64,000 nt of DNA, from positions 202,501 through 266,500 of the forward strand of contig JAMPIV010003422.1 in the NCBI GenBank assembly GCA_024509875.1, given 5' to 3'. The translations under genes were made by a program, and so were the position numbers. Below the pieces are notes generated by a model. It saw only the letters and a list, made by a program, of their open reading frames with translations, did not search any database and was not told the DNA's origin. Positions 58,103 through 64,000 of this stretch are shown here, in pieces (within the stretch, counting starts at the first letter, position 1; every line of letters begins with the position of its first letter). This stretch comes from Oreohelix idahoensis. Its lineage: Eukaryota; Mollusca; Gastropoda; Stylommatophora; Oreohelicidae.

Positions 58103-60512
58103 TGTCGTGAAATATTCTAAATCCACATATATAAATTAAAAGGTAAATGTAAAGCCTAACACATAAATTCAATAAAAGGGAAAGAAGAATGGTAAAGAAC
58201 AGTGCTGTCACAATGACTGTACTCGAGATCCCCCTTTTATGCTCCGTCTGCAAAATTGTAACGCTTTCAAGTTGATAGTAAAGCCTACTGCATCAATACA
58301 CGCTTTCTACAATAAAACGTGTACTGTATTTCTAAGAAAACCTTGAGATAGACACACTGCGTAATGACCTAGATTAATACTCCATTAATTTCATTTTATA
58401 CACTACGTTAACATAAACGAAAAGACAGATGGACTTAGGATAGAGAGAGAGAGAGAGGTACTGAGGGGACGCATGCAACACTAACACGCAGTCGCGCGAT
58501 ATAAAATAATGCCACCCCCAACGCGAAAGGCATGAAGCACTAACTTTTTTTCAAATAGACGGTGATAAAAAACACTACCAATACGAGGGTTAGGTTTAAA
58601 AACCTGTTTAATGCTTATTAGTAAACATGACATTATACTGTTTTATGTCTGAAAGCCTGACAGTACCGAGACACCACATCGTATCGAAGTGAACGGGAGG
58701 TAGAAGAAAATGCATATTTTGAACGCAGCCACTTAGCTCCATTAAATTTATATATTTGGGTTCCTTAGGACTTGCTGACAAAGAATATGTTAAGTGTTAC
58801 GCAAATAGTCTAGGAATTAACAATTTATAGCCAAAAGAAAATAGTGAGGATGTCTGACAGCACCAAATCATAATCGCACAGTGGCATGTTTTGAAACCAC
58901 CATTTTACGGGAAATAGGCCACCATGTTAAATCCGATTTGATTGGCGGGAAGTATATGTAAGGCGAACCACGATTAGTCGGACTGCAAATACTAATTTTG
59001 GTTGTTAGGGGAAACGTAGGAAGGGTAAATTTTTTCAAAAGCTTTCGTAAACATGGTCCTATTGGCTAGACCCGTGGATATAGTCAATTAGGAGCGTCTG
59101 TTCAGTGCCACATTTTAAAATAAACTTACTAAGAAACAGTGCGTTGAGATCCAGCTCATATTTTTCTAAATAAAAGCCTGGGACAGAGGCAGATCGGAAT
59201 TTGTGCCATAATTCATCGCCAGTCAACGTATTTGTTTATTATTTCCATGAATTGTGGTAAGATTGACATATTTGATATCTTTTTGATGAAAATTGAATGT
59301 GAATTGATAATTTATGTCTGTATATGTGTGTGGTTCAGTAGCAAACATGAGGCAAAGCCTAGATACTGCTCCAACCTGAACAAAACTTGTCGGAGAGAAG
59401 TATAAATGCATGGGATCACCAAATAGTACACTGACACCTATCTTATTGACTAGAAGGAACTAATGCTGGAATTGCAGAGGCGTAGTAACCATTAAGGAGA
59501 AGAATACTGGTGTAAATTGTTTCAGATGAAGCTAGCAGTTGGCCTACCGCTCTGAACTCAGTGTTTGTTATGTATTGTGTTCAGTGTGGAAATAGATTAT
59601 AAATTAGTTCTGAAGTAGGAGGTACAACCTTCTTGTTTCAGGGACCGTGGTCCTAACTTATTGAAGCAGCACCTGGTCTGAGTTTTGCTGAATCCAGAGG
59701 CTGATAGCATACCCCTTGGTCCAGATAGCGACCAGTGAGAGGTCTCAAGAACACAGTGAAGCAAGCGAGCAGAGGAGACTGTTTCCTGCCGCCATCACAG
59801 AAGATAAGATTCTGTGGCCAGAGCAGCTCAATCCTATGTGCCCCCCCCCCCCCCCCCCTCTAAAATTGACAGTATATTAAATAAAGAGGGACAATAAATT
59901 GTTTCAAATGACAGGAACTGTGAACTTTTCCCAATACTATTTCCACCATAAGCAAACACTTGAAGTCATGATGACAAACAACAACCTAGCTTGAAAAAGC
60001 CAGTATTACCTCATAGTACTACTTCACAACTTACACACATAGAATAATAATAAAATATGTCAATACAAAGATCATATCTATAAATTGTGTACATACAACT
60101 TGTAATTACATTTGATTGTGATTCCTGGTTCACTGTGTAGTTGAATCAGGATATCTATTATTGAAAGGAATTAATACATATATTTTTAAACTTTAACACT
60201 TGACTCATTTAAGATAGTCTTATAGAGTGTTATATGTGTGTGAGTGTCACAGTGTTGTAAAGTGTTGTGGAATAAATTAAATTGTTTATCTGTCTGTTGT
60301 TGTTGTGACTTACACTTCATCATTTTCATAACCCTAGACATTCAACGTAGTCATCACAATATTCCAGAATAATTCTGACTGAGGTATAAATGTGGTAGCA
60401 AGTAAGGTCATCTGTAATACACCACACTTATTAGATACAGATACCTTCACAGCTGATCTCAGTCATTACACTAAGTCCCCTATAAATATTTATATCATCC
60501 CACTTTACCACA
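58103..60512 (+). repeat. 5' LTR of element C (2.4 kb)
   Basis: TGTCGTGAAATATTC...CTTTACCACA. It includes a C run near 59841-59858 and a short GA run at 58443-58457. Its start resembles that of X (TGTCGTAGATTT) and the size is similar, but I could not align the interiors by eye. Confidence 0.8.
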
Positions 60513-60517
60513 TATAT

Positions 60518-60535
60518 TGGGGTCTCGCTCCCGGG
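60518..60535 (+). promoter_or_regulatory. Candidate tRNA primer-binding site of element C
   Basis: TGGGGTCTCGCTCCCGGG, six bases inside the LTR end; differs slightly from the equivalent site of element B. Confidence 0.7.
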
Positions 60536-60701
60536 ATATTGAACTTTCTCCTATTATATATATTGGGAATACTAAGATTTAAAAGGTATCCTTGGGTGGA
60601 ATTAAATAAGGTTGAGCTCTCAGTGCCTGTGGTTGTCCTTAGATATTGAGTTAGAGATTGAATTGTTTAGTTAGATATTGTTTACATTTGCCTGTTAGAA
60701 A

Positions 60702-61499
60702 ATGGCCGACCTGGCAAAATTTCGATCTGCTGCTGTGCAGACTGCTAAAGAGTTAGGAATGGACGGGCAAGTTATGATTGCCTATGTCACTACGGAATGT
60801 GACAAATATATTGAACGTGAAGAAAGAAGATTAGAAAAAGAGGCCGAAAGAAAATTAGAATCTGAAAGATTGGCCGAAGATAAGAGGTTAGAGGCTGAAA
60901 AGGAAATTAAGAAGTTACAATTAGAGGCCGAGGCTGAGACTAAGAGGCTGCAGATTGAGGCAGAGGCTAAAGCATTGGAGGCAGATAGGGAGATTTAAAA
61001 GCTCCAGTTTGAAGAGAAGAAATTGACTGCAGAAAGGGAAGCAGAAGAAAGAAGGCAGGCTGCAGAAAGGGAAGACAAGCGATTGGCTGCAGAGAGGGAA
61101 GCAGAAAAGGAGGAGAAGAGATTACAAAGGGAACATGAGTTACGACTAAGGGAGTTTGAGTTTCAAGGCCATGCTCCTGAAAATGGTGCCAGTCCCTTTA
61201 CCTCCGATGCTACTGCTAGTCAGGGAGCCTCAACCTCAGCTATGAACTTTCATTTAGATCATTTTGTTGAGAAAGACGATGATATCGAGAGCTATCTAAA
61301 TAGATATGAACTATTAGCTACCACGTATGGGTTAGAGAGAGAAAGGTGGAGCTTAAAGTTATCTCAAGGGCTTCGTGGTGCAGCTTATGAAGTTTTTGCC
61401 AAAATGAGCAGAGGTGATCAAGAAAATTATGACATGCTAAAGCAGGCTCTTTTGTTAAGATATGAAAAGAATGGTGAATTTTATAGGAAAAAAATTTAG
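60702..61499 (+). pseudogene. Element C gag, N-terminal part, one stop
   Basis: ATG at 60702 (MADLAKFRSAAVQTAKELGMDGQ), then a Glu/Lys/Arg coiled coil (EAETKRLQIEAEA) broken by an in-frame TAA at 60996-60998. The same frame goes on (EREAEERRQAAERED) to the capsid region YLNRYELLATTYGLERERWSLKLSQGLRGAAYEVF. At 61490 an extra A in an A7 run shifts the frame and gives a stop at 61499. The layout closely parallels Gag of element B. Confidence 0.88.
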
Positions 61500-62871
61500 G
61501 AATGCTAAACTACTGTCAGGTGAAACCTATCACCAGTTCTCTGCACGGTTAGAGACATACTTGGAGAAATGGACTTCTCTGGGGAAAACCCAAGATCTTA
61601 AGGAAATGATCCTTATAGAACAATTAAGAGAGTCCATGGCTCCAGACCTGAGAAAGTTTCTCATGGAACAAGGTGCAGAGAGACTGGGTGAGTTACTAAA
61701 TGTCGCTGAAAGATATCAAGCAGCTCAGGCAGAGGTATCAGGTAACAAAAAGAAACAGGTAGACAATTATCAGGCACCACAAAACTTTAATGAATTTGAT
61801 CATAGAGATCAAAACAAAGGTAAGCACCAGTTTGATAGGCCACGAAATGACTATAAAAATAAAACCCCACAATTCAATGAAAGGAAATATGATAACAGGA
61901 AACCCTTCAGACAGGAAGGAAAATATTGTCAAATATGCAGGATGCATAATCATAATACTAGTGAATGTGGTAGGAAAGTTCCTCCATATCACGCGGCATG
62001 CATGATAACAGTGGACAAGGGGAAGAAGAAACTGACAGAGAATCATATAAATCTTCAACATCCCCCCATCTGTGAAGAAGTGACATGTAATGGTGCCAAG
62101 GTTAGGTGCCTTTACGATTCAGGTTTAGAATATGACTCAGTTGTGAGTGCAACCCTAGTGCACCCTGAACAGTATACCACAGAGAAAGTGGAGATACAAG
62201 GGGCCGTAAAGGGAATATCCACCATGACACTTCCCGTAGCCGAGATCAATGTAGAGACAAGGTACGTGGAAGGAGTGATTAGAGCAGCCGTGTGTGACGA
62301 CCCTAATTACCCGCTGGTGTTAGGAAGCAAATATGTTTTTCTAGGAAGCCCTGTAAAACCTGTGGTAATGGCCACGCTTCAGGTCAGGTCGACCCCTAGT
62401 AGAACGGAGGAGGAACCACCACTAGTTTATTCTCATAAGCAGATGAGAAAGGCCCAGGCAAAAGATAAAACATTAAAACCTTGCTTTGGTAAATTGCCAA
62501 CAAGCCATGCACACCCTAAGAAAGGAAAATTTTATTTGAAGGAAGGACTGCTCTTCAGGAAAGCTAGAACAGGATCCAAAGAACAGGGACAATTGGTATT
62601 GCCAACCCCCTACAGGGAAAAAGTGATGGCACAAGCTCATGTTGTACCAGACGGTGGACACCAGAGAAATGGGACTACCCGTCAAAGGACATCAGAAAAA
62701 TTCTACTGGCCCCAAGTAGCTGCTGATATTGCACAATTTGTGGGGGCCTGTGAAAAATGTAGCAAGGTACAGTCCCCAAGTTGGGAAAATCATAATCAGA
62801 TGCCAGCCAAGCATTCTGAAACATATGGCCTAACAATAACAAGGAAAATAACAATAATAAGGTTGACATAG
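61462..62871 (+). pseudogene. Element C gag C-term, protease and integrase HHCC domain
   Basis: Continues gag in the shifted frame from FRNAKLLSGETYHQFSARLETYLEKW. Counted from 61462: zinc knuckle CQICRMHNHNTSEC at 156-169; protease DSG at 219-221 with LVLGSKYVFLG downstream; integrase linker KEGLLFRKART; zinc domain H393, H400, C430, C433 (EKCSKVQ). Integrase similarity stops right after the second cysteine pair. There is no DDE core and no reverse transcriptase. The last residues before 62871 are an out-of-frame tail after an indel near 62820. Confidence 0.88.
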
Positions 62872-63137
62872 AGGATAGGTATCCACCTTCCCCCCAACAG
62901 TGTTCACCAAAAATAATTAGATTCGCAACTCTGAGAAGGGCATCCAGAGAAAATAGAAACTCAGACCAGTCAACCCAGGAACAGTTTGAAGCCGCAGTTA
63001 GGGAGCTGGCTGACATTGACATTGAAGATGATCCGCCTAAGTTAAAACCGAAACAAATTGTTAACAGAAGAACAGTGGGCAGTGGACGAGTGAGCAATTC
63101 GGAAAATGCTCACAGCGCTTCACAATATGGCTATTAA
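62815..63137 (+). pseudogene. Element C acidic C-terminal tail
   Basis: After the frame change near 62820 a frame continues through NNNKENNNNKVDIEDRY, ATLRRASRENRNSD, ELADIDIEDDPPKLKPKQIVNRR and ends SQYGY-stop at 63135-63137. Codon pattern and lack of stops suggest it is the real end of the element's ORF. No domain is recognised. Confidence 0.55.
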
Positions 63138-63960
63138 CTTAGCATTAAAAGGGCACTGGTGACATTGGTAGTCACCCGACCCTACACCGTCCAAGGGAAA
63201 GTATTGTTCGGACCCTGGATGGAGATAACCCACACATCTTATAGCAATGCTAAGGGCGAATTGATTTCTGATGCAGAAACTCATTTCCCCACATATTATC
63301 TTAATTCACCAGATTGTCGGTAGGCGGAACTATAGTTGGTGAATATGGCCTCCATTTGAGTGGCACATTATAGAACATTATAAATATATTATTACAAGGG
63401 TGTTTCCACATTCAATCACGCCTGAGATCAGACCAATTGTTGGCTGTGAACATTTCGGAGGAGCAGAGTGTCTCCATTGTTGCCTTTTTGAATTGAGGAT
63501 AGTCCGAGTGTTTATTAAGGCTGATCAGGAAAATATTGGATCCCCTACACAACTCAGATGTCACCATATAGATCCACTCCTCATAACGTACAAATTGAGG
63601 AACATCTAATATTCTCGGGACATGTCGTTGAGCAGACTCAGCGAAGAAAAATGGTGAATATTGATTGCTAAGCGGTAGTAAGACAAGCCGTAACACTTGC
63701 AGCTGTACACTAACATAACTGAAATGGATTCTTGGATTGCAGAGGTCTGAGGCAACCTTCGTCAGTAGTGCTTACTTTGAATTGACCCACCTGCATTAAT
63801 CCATGATCAAAATAAAATCAGAGAAACGTTGATGCAGATTTTCTAAGCCGCCAGCCGTGCGATGAAAATCAAAGAAATCACCAGGCATAGACATAAATTT
63901 CTCTATGTGTATATAGAATTATAGACTGACGTATAACGTCTGTTTAAAGAGGGGAGAATT
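63138..63960 (+). other. Element C 3' non-coding region with polypurine tract
   Basis: No protein motif. AAAGAGGGGAGAA at 63946-63958 directly precedes the right LTR. Confidence 0.7.
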
Positions 63961-64000
63961 TGTCGTGAAATATTCTAAATCCACATATATAAATTAAAAG
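63961..64000 (+). repeat. 3' LTR of element C, first 40 bases
   Basis: The first 40 bases are identical to 58103-58142; the rest is outside the window. Confidence 0.92.

Larger units (their letters stand above)
58103..64000 (+). mobile_element. Element C: gypsy element with gag-protease-HHCC only, runs off window
   Basis: Left LTR 58103-60512, internal 60513-63960, and the right LTR starts at 63961 with the same 40 bases (TGTCGTGAAATATTC onward) before the window ends. Primer-binding-like TGGGGTCTCGCTCCCGGG from 60518 and polypurine AAAGAGGGGAGAA just before the right LTR. Coding is Gag with CCHC knuckle, DSG protease and an integrase HHCC domain, then a tail; there is no catalytic integrase, RT or RNase H. 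The target duplication cannot be checked because the right flank is outside. Confidence 0.9.

Overview
This is a repeat-dominated stretch of an animal genome, with no host gene that I can support. The repeat types suggest a lophotrochozoan, most likely a mollusc: truncated RTE-type non-LTR retrotransposons with short 3' tails, tRNA-derived SINEs, and Ty3/gypsy elements with long LTRs. The species assignment is inference; nothing in the window names the organism. Nearly every coding-looking segment is transposon protein.

Layout. 1-8200 holds a tetranucleotide satellite, several minisatellites, a fold-back repeat and 5'-truncated LINE pieces (families called R1-R4 here). 8203-23064 and 23730-42205 are two copies (X1, X2) of one very long solo LTR, about 2.5 kb once insertions are subtracted, each stuffed with later insertions. 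X1 carries a solo LTR (9340-10854), an 8.2-kb LTR element without pol (11100-19299) and a 2.6-kb RTE element (19517-22124). X2 carries a LINE 3' end (23744-23932), another solo LTR (24388-25546) and a 14.4-kb gypsy element, GM1 (26347-40796). GM1's gag is split by a second LTR element, B (29702-34574). Nearly all LTR insertions have a 5-bp target-site duplication (TSD) that I could read directly, and because X1 and X2 were hit at different places each gives the empty site for the other. 42206-58100 is a mosaic of SINEs, LINE 3' ends, microsatellites, a Tigger/pogo-like fragment and a hAT-like MITE. 58103-64000 is most of a third gypsy element, C, whose right LTR begins 40 bases before the window ends.

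Most notable content. GM1 has an uninterrupted 1113-codon pol in the order protease - integrase - reverse transcriptase - RNase H. This is a Ty3/gypsy protein set in Ty1/copia order, the hallmark of the Gmr1-like lineage. Elements B and C have Gag, protease and only the integrase zinc-binding (HHCC) domain, and both stop just after that domain. They look like non-autonomous elements built around Gag plus protease that would need polymerase and integrase from a partner such as GM1. The pol-less element in X1 has only a coiled-coil Gag-like ORF and carries repeated hairpins in its LTRs.

Boundaries, TSDs and motifs were read by eye. Family names from memory (RTE, Jockey-like, Gmr1-like, Tigger-like, hAT) were not checked against a database.
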